DNA of 64,000 nucleotides, taken from the NCBI RefSeq assembly GCF_000004825.1, contig NW_008805071.1, positions 2,046,001 to 2,110,000 on the forward strand, in the 5' to 3' direction. The position numbers and the translations under genes were made by a program. Within the stretch, counting starts at the first letter, position 1. Every line of letters begins with the position of its first letter. The notes under the pieces were generated by a model. That model had not been told where the DNA came from and ran no database searches. It worked only from the letters and a program-made list of their open reading frames with translations. Below, piece by piece: positions 43,025-53,585 of this stretch. The stretch is from Heterostelium album PN500 (lineage: Eukaryota; Evosea; Eumycetozoa; Acytosteliales; Acytosteliaceae).

Positions 43025-45239
43025 CTTATTTGTTATATGTTTTTATATCTATTAACTATATTCTATTGTGCAATAACAATTATATTAAAAGTTAGTTTTT
43101 TTATAATAATATTTGTAATAATATTAATAATAGTAATAATCGAAAAGTTAAATTAATTGATATTATTGTTTTTAGTCAGTATTTGATTAAATTTCGAGTT
43201 GAATTGAAATTTAATTTTTTGTAATACACACACGAATAAAAAAAACAAAAAAATAAATAATATTTATTCTTGTCTTTTTGGTTTGTTTGTCATGTGGTAA
43301 GTTATTTCGTTGGTTTAGTGAGTGAGGATTGGTGTTGTAGTTTTATTAACATGTAAAATTTGATCATGATCGATTGATTGATTCAAAATATTTGATTTGA
43401 TTTTTGTACATTAACAAAAAAAAAAAAAAAAAAAAAAACACTAAACTTTTATAAAATTAAAATAAATTTATAAATTGCAATCATTCTGCAATAATAATAA
43501 TAACTTACAAATATTCAAAAAATGATATATAGATATAAAAAATAGGTAAATTTTTTGTTTGAAAAAATATCAAAAACCTTTATATCATATTCACTGGGAT
43601 ACTTGTGCAATCACAAAAAAAAAAAAAAAAAAACTTTTTAAAGTACTTTTTTTATTATTAAATTGTTTTTTTTTTTGTGTTGTGTTTTGTTTGATGATGA
43701 AACGACCCCTGACATTCCAGCCCAATAGTTAATGTTTTTTATAAAATTGTTAAATCCCAAAACATAAAAAAAAAATCATCTTAAAAAAATTGGAATAGCT
43801 GCAATTGTTCTATCAACTTTTACAAAAACTTATTGTATTTTTTGGGCCATTTTTTTAAATGAATTGATTTTTTGTGCTGTGGTATTTGCTTGTTAATCGT
43901 TTTAAAATCAAGCATTGGGTGGATAAAGATACATAATTTCAAACAATCAGCGATATTTTTTTCATTCCGATTCTTTATTGAATCCTCCAGAACTGTGCAA
44001 ATGCAAATAAATTGATGGAAGCGAAGCTAATCGAATCCATCTTAATTCTTAATTTATCTAAATGAGAATCCTAATTCGAACAATTTATTTTTGTTTTAAT
44101 TCTTTAAGAAAATAAATAAATGAAAAAAAAGAGAGAGAAAAAGAATAACAAGATAAGTTTAAACTTTTTTTTTTAATAATTTTTTTTCTTTAATTAATCA
44201 TTAAAACTTGTTTCTTATTATTTTAAGAAGTATCTATGTATCTGTCTTTTGACTTTTTGATGTTATCTCATTAGCAGATAAAACAAAATTACTCTCTTTA
44301 GTTTCCAAGATTTCATTCAGCTAAAGTTAAGGCTTTGTTTATATCAGGTTACAATTAATCTAAACTTACAGTTTTTGTATTTCCTATTAGGTTTAATGTC
44401 TATATCTATCTGTTTCAAAGAACAATGTTATGTTAAAAAAATTAACTATGTTTGGAATAACCTAGGATCTTTTATATATAATATTCTTTTTAAAATGAAT
44501 TTTAAAAATGTGACACACAAATGTCTTTTATTATTGTACTTGAATAAACAGGTAAAACACACACACACACACACAATTAAAGATAGATTTTTCTATTTTT
44601 TGTACCTTTTTTTCATTTTCTGTTTTTGATAAAGATAGTATAATAATTATCATGTGTGTGTTTAATATATTAGTTTATGGTGGGGGTGATTCTGTTTTAT
44701 GTTTACTTTCCACGTTTTGTGGCTGAACAATCCTGACGTTTTGGTGTTTGTTCATAGGTGAAGTTAGTTATACACAAAAGCTTCAATTAATATCAAATAT
44801 AGTAATAATGTATTAATGTATTAATTAAATTATTCTTCTTTTATTGATATATGAGTGAATGAGTTGAATAGTGTACATCGTACTTTAAGACATTACTTTG
44901 ATTTACAGATCTTTACAACTAACTTAAACTTTATAATTTTTCATATTTTTTTTTTCTTATTTTTTGGATATTACAATAATTTCCCTATTCCCTACTCCTG
45001 GTACACCAACACCAATACCTACACCTACTCCTATCTATTCTCCTCTAGAATGTTGGGAAGAAAAAAATATATAAATATCCAAGAACTTTGTAATCATTCA
45101 TCAAATAATCAAACAATCAATTAAACAAACAAAACAAATATATATAATTTAATATCTATTTGTATAGTTTATTTATAATATTTATTCTTTCTTTATTTTA
45201 TTTCTACAAATTTAATTTTTATTAATTAATTAAAATAAT
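43025..45239. other. Intergenic, 2.2 kb, divergent promoter region
   Basis: Between divergent genes. It contains poly-A at 43416-43438 and 43616-43632, an (AC)n tract at 44559-44573, and a G-box-like GGTGGGGGTG at 44679-44688. Open stretches at 44375-44629 and 44855-45124 have intergenic composition. No gene or RNA recognised. Confidence 0.5.
44679..44688 (+). promoter_or_regulatory. G-box-like element
   Basis: GGTGGGGGTG stands out in AT-rich DNA about 550 bases upstream of the secreted EGF-like gene. G-rich elements of this kind bind GBF in post-aggregative Dictyostelium promoters (family knowledge); use here is inferred. Confidence 0.35.
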
Positions 45240-46745
45240 ATGAAATTAATTATTTTTACTTTATTTGTGGCATTACCATGTTTGGTATTGTCACAACAAC
45301 AAATTCAATGTTCTGGCGATTGGCAATGTGGTAATGTACCATATAGTGGTTGTCTCCAGGATTTCAATGTTTATCCAGGTTTGGCATTGAATAGTGATGG
45401 TTCCCAATTGATTATGTTGGGTAAATACAACAGCACTCAAGGTCCATTCGGAGCTAGCAAGATTGTCAGTCTCTCAACCGATCTCACTGCCAATGACACT
45501 GAGCCAGTGGTGATGTTTGATATTGAAAATGAGATTCCAGCCGGTGGAGGTTTCTCCATTGCAACCGACCTCTTTGCCTATCTCAACTCAAAGAATCTCA
45601 CTTACCTTCGTGTTAACCAACGTTACTCACCGGCTTACGGTCCCTACGACAAGGACACCGGACGTTTCACCAAGATCTGGGGATACAAAGGTAGCTTGGC
45701 ACTCGACCTCGATGACAACAACACTGTGACCTACTACTGTGACTCTGCCATTCGTCGTTACGCCAAGATTCCAACCTCTCTCGAGGAATTCAACCAATCC
45801 GATTCGGTAGTGATGCTCGATAAACAACGTTGTGACTTCCTCAGACACGCCGACGATCGTATCTACTTCCTCGAGATGACCGGTAATAACCTATCAACCA
45901 TCTACTCCATCCCATTGAACTGCTCGAATTGCACCGCCGATTCCAGAACGACCGTATTCAGTGTCAACTATCTTGTTGACAACTTTGTCGTAACCAAAGA
46001 TTCCTTCTACCTCGGTGTCCACATGCATGACAATCAGAATATTAGCGGTATCTTTGAGATTCCAATCTCTGGTGCTCTCAATGAATCGAGAACCATCTCC
46101 AACGTTACCAATGTCCAATCCTTGGTCGTAGATGAAGCCAAACAAGTATTGTACTACTCCACCAAGAGTAATGAGGTAGTCGCAGCCAATCTTACATCCA
46201 ACGCCACCGAACTAACCGTTCTCTACAACGCAACCGCTGCCGATCCAATCGGAAAGTGTGCCTGCGCCGATGGATTCACCGGAGACTCTTGTTTAACCTG
46301 TGATGGCGTCACCAGATGGAATGAAGGTATTCCACAATGTGTTTCATTATTAGACAATGGATTACCAGTTACCTGTATTCAAGTAAGTTATTTAAATATT
46401 AAAAAAAAACAAAACAATGAATTGATTAACTAACTAAACTAAACTAAACTTAACTAAATTAAATATTTACATTAGGATTATGAATGTCTCTATGTTCCAT
46501 ATATCATGTGTAACACTGGTAATTGTACTTGTCGTGAAGGTTTCACCTATCCAGATTGTCACTGCGAAGGTTCAGTATCATGGGATAATGGTTTCCCAAC
46601 ATGTCACGTAGGTTCAACTACTGGTACTCCAGCTACCACCGGTACACCAGCAACTACAGGTACACCAGCCACCACTGGTACACCTTCAACCACTGGTACT
46701 CCATCTACTACCGGTACACCATCTACTACAGGTAACTGTTATTAG
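45240..46745 (+). CDS. Secreted EGF-like protein with Thr-Pro repeat tail
   Basis: Exons 45240-46382 and 46476-46745 encode 470 residues. A clear signal peptide (MKLIIFTLFVALPCLVLSQ) is followed by about 310 residues of beta-propeller-like sequence with many NxS/T glycosylation sites. Two cysteine-rich EGF/laminin-type modules then appear: CACADGFTGDSCLTCDG and, in exon 2, CNTGNCTCREGFTYPDCHC. The end is six TTGTPA/S repeats, a mucin-like stalk, ending TTGNCY without an evident anchor. The donor-like GTAACT after the last repeat leaves open a further exon, although none is obvious. Dictyostelids have many such extracellular EGF-type proteins (for example cell-surface adhesion and matrix proteins); the specific role is unknown. 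Confidence 0.8.
46617..46733 (+). repeat. 18-bp tandem repeat coding TTGTPA/TTGTPS
   Basis: Six units of 18 bases in frame; the first three or four encode Ala and the last ones Ser at the sixth position. It forms the Thr/Pro-rich stalk of the secreted protein. Confidence 0.8.
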
Positions 46746-47049
46746 TTCAACCACTAATGAACAAGCTACCTAAAATGAATTTGTTATTCTACATAACAAA
46801 TCATTCAACAACCTAATTAATATGTTAAAAAATATCAACAACATATTATTTTATCTATCTATCTATATAACCATCCATCTAAAACAACATAACTATCCAT
46901 CCATCAACTTTTTAATTAATAGAAATAAGAATTTTGTAAATAGTACTAAAAAAAAAAAGATAATAAAAAAAGAATATATATTATTATTATTATATTATGC
47001 TGTAACATGTTTATTTAAATATATTTGTTGTTATTTGATTGATTTAAAG
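46746..47049. other. Convergent intergenic spacer
   Basis: AT-rich spacer with TATC and CATC repeats and an A13 run between convergent genes. No gene seen. Confidence 0.5.
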
Positions 47050-48068
47050 TTAACTTGTAGGTGTTGTTGATGTGGTTGTGGTTGTTGTACTTGCCGGTGA
47101 ACTAATTGTAGTAGGTACAACTACAGCAGCGGCAGCGGCAGCAGCAGCATAAAACTTTTCTATATCAATGTAAAATGGTTTTGGTTTGTTGTAAAAGTTG
47201 TTGATCTCTTCCGATATTGAGAGGATCTCTTCTTTGGTGGTGTCGAATATCTCCCACCATGGATAGGGTTCCTCTACGAGTCGCACCTTGAGCATCTTGG
47301 CGGCGAGAAAGATCGATGCCGCAGCGATAGACTCTGGTTTGTACTGTACGGAGAGTGTTGTTCGCATGCTATCGTTCAGGTAGTTCCACGCCTTCTGTGC
47401 AACGTCGTTGCTCTTCTCCAATAGCTTCAGGTAGTTCAATATAAACTTGTGTGGTGGTTCCACCTTCATGAGGAATCCAAACTCTTTCAACACTGTCATC
47501 TCTGCCTCCATTACGTCGGCTTTCAACTTCCAGTACAACTCCTCACGTGTATCCAAGTATTCAATCTTGGCGCCCTCTGTCTTTTGAAATACATAGTTGA
47601 AAGTGTTAACGATATCTCTTATTCTTCGTTTGACCTCTGTATACTTTATAGCTATAAAAACAACACCCATACATATATTCTAAAATAATAACAGCAGGTT
47701 GGTTGATTAGTTTACTTTAGGTTAGTTTTAATCTAAATCTATCTATATCTATATACAATACCTTTACATCATAAGATTTAAATGATTGTCTACAATAGAA
47801 TCTATGAAATATAATCTGTGATGTAACGATTGTTACCTGTGGTCTATTGTTTTGGTTTGTTTGTTAGTCACGATCGTGGTGGTGTTTATTTGAAAGTTTC
47901 ATTTTAATATGTTTGTTTCACTTACAATTTCATCAAGATACCAGCTTCTTGTATAATATGAGAACCATATCTTCTTTGATTATCTTCTATTTCGTAATCG
48001 ATACCATCTTTTCTTGAAGGTGAATTAGCTATTTCTTCAGCTGTAAATAATAAATTTGTTGTGAACAT
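47050..48068 (-). CDS. Cyclin L
   Basis: Three exons on the minus strand (48068-47926, 47843-47762, 47679-47050) encode 284 residues. Exon 1 starts MFTTNLLFTAEEIANSPSRKDGIDYE and includes the cyclin L/K signature YGSHIIQEAGILMKL; exon 2 gives PQVTIVTSQIIFHRFYC; exon 3 gives CMGVVFIAIKYTEVKRRIRDIVNTFN and the second cyclin fold. The acceptor of intron 1 is set by continuity of KLPQ. Cyclin L partners CDK11 and regulates pre-mRNA splicing. The RS-rich C-terminus of animal cyclin L is absent; instead there are poly-Ala and Thr/Ser stretches. With Cactin it is the second splicing-linked gene of the window. Confidence 0.88.
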
Positions 48069-48705
48069 CAATCAATCACTTTTTTGTCATTGTTTTAATG
48101 TCATTATTTAATTAAATAAAAAAATTTTAATTGTTTTTTTTTAATTATTTAAAAAATTAAAAAAATCTTGTTTAGATATCTCATATAGTTGTAAACTCGA
48201 TTCTAATCTTATAAAAGACAAAATAAAAATCAACCAGAATTCTTTAAACAATTAAAATATTTTATTTTTAAAGTTTTAAAATCTAATCTAAAAAGATGAA
48301 TTATCTTTTTATTGTTTTTATATCATTGTTTAAGGTATATTATTTTGATCAATACCTTGTTAAAAGCCAATATAGTAGATTTAACTCATGAGTTTTTTTA
48401 GATTCTTTATGCAAAGTTCTTGAACAAAACACTTTTATCTAAACCACACAGACAGAATACATTTTTGATCAAAAAACTTCCGGAACAATTGGAATTGTAC
48501 GTTTTTATTTTTTTTTAGTTCCTGAATTATTTTTTTTGGTAAGAACATTTTTTATATTTAAATATAAATATCAATTTTCTATTTTGAAATATTCATTCAA
48601 CAACTCAATCTACTAAATATAAACAAATAAACTAAAAATAAATATATTTTATTTTTAAACAATAATATTTATAATACTAATTATTTCTTACAAATAATAA
48701 TAATA
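48069..48705. other. Intergenic, about 640 bases, divergent promoter region
   Basis: AT-rich sequence between divergent genes. A 30-codon open stretch (ATG at 48296, MNYLFIVFISLFK) could encode a peptide but has no support. No other feature seen. Confidence 0.45.
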
Positions 48706-49230
48706 ATGGGACACTTAAAAAGATTCTTTTCCAAACTCGGAAAGAAAGTACATAAAAAAGGAAATTCTCAGACAGAATCATCCTCTCCAGACTTTAAATC
48801 TGCCGAATATTCGCCAGCTACGACACCAACACCAACAACATCTCCAGCTCAAGTATCAGCAAAACCACAATCAACAAAAGTAACCCCAAATTCCAATCTT
48901 AGAGAGAACTTGGAAGCAATCATCAGAGGAATCCAAGAGAACAAGATCCTAGAGGTTTTCGACAAATACTACCATCCAGAGATTGTAATGTACGAGAAAG
49001 GTGACTCTACCAATAGAGTAGGATTTGAAGCCAACAGAAAAGCTGAACAAGGTTTTGTCAGTAATGCAACCATCCATGAAGCCAAGGTACTCAAGATTAT
49101 TGTAGATGGAGAAAACACTGGTTATGAAATGTATATGGATTTCACATATGGTGGTAACAAAGTACAGAAAACACAATGGGCATTCCAGCAATGGAAAGAC
49201 AATAAAGTAATCAAAGAAGAATTCTTTTAA
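48706..49230 (+). CDS. NTF2/SnoaL-like domain protein
   Basis: A single exon encodes 174 residues. The first 20 residues are strongly basic and amphipathic (HLKRFFSKLGKKVHKKG), followed by a Ser/Thr/Pro-rich linker to about residue 62. Residues about 65-174 form an NTF2-like cone: LREN-LEAIIRGIQENKILEVFDKYYHPEIVMYEKG, then FEANRKAEQGFVSN, a VLKIIVDGENTGYEMYMDFTY strand pair and QWAFQQWKDNKVIKEEFF. The closest pattern is the SnoaL-like polyketide-cyclase family, in which small ligand binding is common. The basic N-terminus may bind membranes or RNA; that is inference. No catalytic residues can be named safely. Confidence 0.7.
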   Translation: MGHLKRFFSKLGKKVHKKGNSQTESSSPDFKSAEYSPATTPTPTTSPAQVSAKPQSTKVTPNSNLRENLEAIIRGIQENKILEVFDKYYHPEIVMYEKGDSTNRVGFEANRKAEQGFVSNATIHEAKVLKIIVDGENTGYEMYMDFTYGGNKVQKTQWAFQQWKDNKVIKEEFF

Positions 49231-49384
49231 AATTATTAAATTTAATAAAATTGTACATATATATATATATAAATAAATTATTTAAATACATAAATTAAAT
49301 TATAGTTTTCCTTTTTTTCATTATTATTTTTATATATATATACATAAACATTAAATTTTATTTATATTTACTTTAAAAATATAT

Positions 49385-51041
49385 TTAATATTTAAATATT
49401 TGACCATACCAAGTATTTACAACTACAAATAAACCGGTTGTTCTCAGTTGTTGAGCGGATCTAAAATAGGTTGTACCAGAGAGAAGATCGGTGACTGGAA
49501 TGGTATCGTTTCCGTTGATCGGTTGGGCGTCGCTGAGGATGATAGATCCTGAACCTTGTGTATCGCTAAAGTTGAGTACACAAAGACGTTTTTCATTTTG
49601 ATAGGTCCATTTGTAGGCGATCAAAGTCCACTCGGTGTCGGAACCTGTGACATTGAGATACTCGAAAGTACCATATTTAAATACGGGGTCTGATACAATC
49701 GATGTCAGATTCTGGTAGAATTGCATTACTGTATCAACGGCAGACTCTGACTCTTCACGACGAAGGTGAACATCCAGTTGGTTTTGATATCCTTCAAAGT
49801 CGCCCCACCAGAAGAATCTAAGTCCTGGCATGGTATAGGTGACCAGTGCCGCGGCATCGGCACGCCACCAACTACCAAAGAAATTGGCTGCACGAGGTTC
49901 GTCGTGATTCGAACAAAAGTGAGCGGAATGCTGCGCGAATTGCACAGAGTTTCCACTGATCCAGCCACGCACCTGATCGAGATTTCCACTACCGAGATAG
50001 TCGTGAAGCATTTTATCGTAGGTATAATCGAATCCGAGTTGTTGGAGTTGCGATTCCCACGGATGGTAAACTTCCGCGAGGAAGATGGTATCTGGAAACT
50101 CGGCTTTGACAATGGAGATTGCTTGTTGCCAAAACTCTGTGGCGGGCTGTGTGTATCCCCATGACTGGAGTTGAGATTGCCAGTTTTGACCGAATAGTTC
50201 GTTGATCAAGAGATATGCCATGTCGCAACGGATCGCATCGGCAACACTTGCCAGCTCCAAAAGTTGTGCAATACGCACTTTTACCAGCTCGGGATTCCAG
50301 TAGTTGAGCTGTGCGGTATCTTGCCATGCTCCACCCCAGCCTGCACTACCATAGGCTATTCCACTGGGTAGGTAGGTGTTTGGATCGTACGGAGGGTTGG
50401 TTCCTTGTGGCGCGCGAATATAGTAGTCTGGATCGGTAGTTGTCCACTCACAGTCGACAGCCGAATGATTGGGAACGAAATCGACCATTAGCAACAAGCC
50501 CATTTCATTCAATTGTTTTCTAAGTACAGCTAAATCTTCCATCGATCCTAACTGTGTGTTAAGAGTGTAGTTGGTTACGGCATAAGGCGATCCAATGATA
50601 TCGTCAACCGTGTAGCCAGGCAGAACTTGTGCATAGTGTTGCAACAACGGTTGATTGGTACGATCGTAATTCAAACCGTATTCACCCAGTTGCCATAGTC
50701 CCATGAGCCAAACCATATCGAAACCCATTGATTTTATCTTTTGGAATTCTTCCATTGGAATCTCTATAGAGTATAGATATACATATATATATATATATGT
50801 TGCTTTTAGTTAGTACTTGTTGAAAAGCAGTGAAATATAGCATGCTATTCTTACGTGATAGTTGAGTAAAGTTTTGATTATATTGTTGTGATAGATTGTA
50901 TAGCCATGGTCTTGTAGATAGTTCGTACATCATCATACCACCGCTTGGCACAGCAGCTTTCACACCGCTATTCTTGTGAGAAACTGTCATCATTAAAACA
51001 AAAGCAAACAAGCTAATGATTAAGCAACTTGAATACTTCAT
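49385..51041 (-). CDS. Secreted GH13 alpha-amylase family protein
   Basis: Exons 51041-50855 and 50763-49385 on the minus strand encode 521 residues. The ATG at 51041 is the first in frame. A signal peptide (SCLIISLFAFVLMMTV) leads to a GH13 TIM barrel. All four conserved regions are present: VDFVPNHS (Asp157, His162), ADAIRCD (Arg241, nucleophile Asp243), FLAEVYHPWE (acid/base Glu293) and SNHDEPR (His349, Asp350). A C-terminal beta domain ends the protein. The enzyme should cleave alpha-1,4-glucans, probably bacterial or fungal glycogen or starch, outside the cell or in phagosomes. The sequence style (LMGLWQLGEYG, NYWNPE) is that of bacterial GH13 groups rather than animal amylases, so an old lateral origin is possible. 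Confidence 0.88.
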
Positions 51042-51791
51042 TTTAAACACTTAAGTTATGTGTGTATAACACAGAAAAATAAAAAAATAAAAAAAAAACC
51101 AAACTGATCAAAATAAGGTTATCAAAACTAGAAATATCTTCTTTAAATGAAGATTGATGAATACCAACCAAAAAAAGTACTTTTTTTTTTTTTTCATTTT
51201 TTAGATTTTATTTTTCTTCACTATTATTGTCCAACCTTGTAGATACCCCTGTTTTCTAGTACTAAAATTTTGTTGAGTTAATTAAGGAAACATCAAAATT
51301 GTTTTATACACTCTCAATTTTATATTAAATTTTTATGATTTTGGTAAGAGTAAAATTATATATTTTTATTTATTTTTTATTTTATATTTTATATTGGAAA
51401 TCCCTCAATTTATTATTGAAAAAAATAAAATTATATTAATGAAAGATAATGAGTTACCGATAATCAAAAATGTTAATGAATATAAAAAATATCATTAAAA
51501 TAATATATATGCTTACATATTAAATAGATAAGAATGAATAGTTAAATTAAAAACAACAGGTATCATAACGGTTATTTAACACTATTGTAAAGGGATATCA
51601 ACTTTAATGCCACACTTCATTAGTTAGTGTATTATTGATGCTCATTTTTATTATTCAATTAATGTTATTGGTTAAAACAATATAATTAATTATCTGTGAC
51701 TATGAAAAGTGCAAATTTAAGTTTTAAAATTTTTTTCTATTTAAACCAAATTTATTAATCATTTGTATTATTAATTTAATATTAATTTCAA
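51042..51791. other. Intergenic, 750 bases, divergent promoter region
   Basis: AT-rich sequence between divergent genes, with a T16 tract near 51180-51195 and an AAAAAAGTACTTTTTTTT inverted pair near 51172-51188. No gene seen. Confidence 0.5.
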
Positions 51792-53069
51792 ATGGTAAAC
51801 TATAGTAATTTACCTCATGTGGTAATTACAGGAACGGTTGGAGTTGGAAAATCAACTTTGGTTGAAAAACTAACTGGTTGTAGTGGAATAGCTTCTGCCA
51901 ATTCCAATAGTTTCACAACAACCAGTTTGGCTTATCCAACTTCCAAATTCGTGATTATCGATACTCCAGGCAACAATCCACTATCAATGAAAATGAACCA
52001 CAATATATGGATTGCCCAAGCTTTCAACTTCCGTCCTATCTCTTTGTTGTTGGTCTGTGTGGAGGCGCATGTTAGAATTGCTCAGACAGTAGACGACCTT
52101 TTAAAGATGTTGAAGAGATTTAATGGCTTCAATGAATATATCTGCCCGATTATTTCAAAGATGGACAATGTTGAATGGTCTGAAAAAGATATGAGAGAAG
52201 CACTTATGGAGTTTGGTGTCTATAGAGTACTTTTCACAAGTATCAAAAAATCACAATCGATTCTTCTACAAGAGATTTTAAATCAATGCAATCCAAAGCC
52301 AATCGAGATCAACGTGAACCATGAAAACTTTTTCAAATACTTTAAAGTGGCAGAATGCAACCTAATGATCCTTAGAAAAACCAAGGCTGTCGTAGATCTA
52401 TATGAACTTGCAGTACAGTACGTAAGAAATACAATAAAGAATATGGGTGGATCTACTAGCAGTGCCATGGATCTTGTATTCCAATTCCAACAATTTATGC
52501 TCAATATGATTCCAACGATGCAGAAATCACTTGCCGATGCTTGCGGTTTCACTTTTTGCGGTGTAAATGACTCTGTTGAAATTGGACATATTGCACACCT
52601 CGGAAACAAGCTCAAGAATGTCCTGTACACAATCAGAGTTATGGCATTAAGTTATGCCTCGCAACACGGTGTCTCAAACCTGAGAAAATGTCCATATTGT
52701 GGTCTCGTTTGGAGCAAGGTATCCGGTTGCGACGGAGTAACAACATGCGGTAGTCGACCTACAGACGTTCGTGAATCTAATTGTACAACGTTCGCAACCT
52801 ATTCCTTCAGTCTAAATCCATTCCGGGTACAACAAATTGATAACAAAGCCGTACCAACAACTACACCCAATACTACTGCTGTTGGTGTTGGCTGTGGTAA
52901 ACCAATTACTTGGTCAACAATGCAACCTGTGCCAATCCCCGAAGAGATCTCAAGTGCTGTAGCCAGTATTTCGACTGAAGACGTCAAATATCTTCCAGAC
53001 ACATTGATTGATGACTTTGCTCACCTATTCAATGAAAATCTTCAGCCTGTTAGATACTATTCCAAATAA
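51792..53069 (+). CDS. P-loop GTPase (GIMAP/AIG1-like) with zinc-ribbon/RING2-like tail
   Basis: A single exon encodes 425 residues. Walker A is GTVGVGKST (residues 14-22) and the switch II motif is DTPG (57-60). A TxxS/NKxD-like ISKMDNVEW lies near 127. This arrangement suits the TRAFAC septin/AIG1-like GTPases, but the exact family is uncertain. Residues about 190-290 are helical. The C-terminal part has spaced cysteines: C300-x2-C303, GC313, TTC319, C331 and GC368 (KCPYCGLVWSKVSGCDG, VGCGKPITWSTM). The GCxGxTxC...C spacing resembles an IBR/RING2 or zinc ribbon, as in ubiquitin ligases, so GTP binding coupled to ubiquitin or nucleic-acid binding is a possibility. The same direction as the next gene, 516 bases apart. 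Confidence 0.72.
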   Translation: MVNYSNLPHVVITGTVGVGKSTLVEKLTGCSGIASANSNSFTTTSLAYPTSKFVIIDTPGNNPLSMKMNHNIWIAQAFNFRPISLLLVCVEAHVRIAQTVDDLLKMLKRFNGFNEYICPIISKMDNVEWSEKDMREALMEFGVYRVLFTSIKKSQSILLQEILNQCNPKPIEINVNHENFFKYFKVAECNLMILRKTKAVVDLYELAVQYVRNTIKNMGGSTSSAMDLVFQFQQFMLNMIPTMQKSLADACGFTFCGVNDSVEIGHIAHLGNKLKNVLYTIRVMALSYASQHGVSNLRKCPYCGLVWSKVSGCDGVTTCGSRPTDVRESNCTTFATYSFSLNPFRVQQIDNKAVPTTTPNTTAVGVGCGKPITWSTMQPVPIPEEISSAVASISTEDVKYLPDTLIDDFAHLFNENLQPVRYYSK

Positions 53070-53585
53070 TCTATCCATGTAATCACAGTTGTATATCAAT
53101 CAGTGATTAGTGTTCAACACACAACATCTATTTTTTTCTATTAAATCTAAATCATGAAAAATAAATAAACATATATTAAAATCTGATTTTGTTGTTTAAT
53201 TGATTTTGTGACAGGTGAATAATCAATCAAAAAAAAATCGCAAGAACTAAAAAAAAAAAACAAAAAAATTAAAATAAAAAAATTGTGTTTTGTTTGGTTG
53301 TAACTCATAAGAGGTTCACCGAATTTATTTAAATTTTTTTGGAATTCTGCACAAAAGATTTTCATTAAAATCATAAAATACAAACTTGAACTGTTTGGGG
53401 TTTGGGGTTTAATCCATTCCAAAAAACAATGATTCGAATTTGTGTTTTTTTGTTTATTAAGATTAAATTTGCAACTAATAGTAATGAAAGTCAGTTTTGG
53501 GTGATTTTACAAATAGAGATCCAAAAATTGGGTTATCAGTAGAATTTGATTTTATTGACAACAAATAAATAATAAATAATAAACA
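53070..53585. other. Intergenic, 515 bases
   Basis: AT-rich with A/T runs; TTGGGGTTTGGGGTTT near 53395-53410 is a G-rich direct repeat (telomere-like by chance or a promoter element). No gene seen. Confidence 0.5.

Noticed and set aside
44375-45124. Two open stretches (84 and 89 codons)
   Set aside because: AT-rich composition and no recognisable domain; likely promoter of the secreted EGF-like gene.
48296-48388. Short peptide frame MNYLFIVFISLFK...
   Set aside because: Only about 30 codons, no conservation evidence, within the cyclin L upstream region.
53395-53410. Telomere-like TTGGGGTTTGGGGTTT
   Set aside because: Only two units, inside a gene-rich region; not a telomere or an internal telomeric array.
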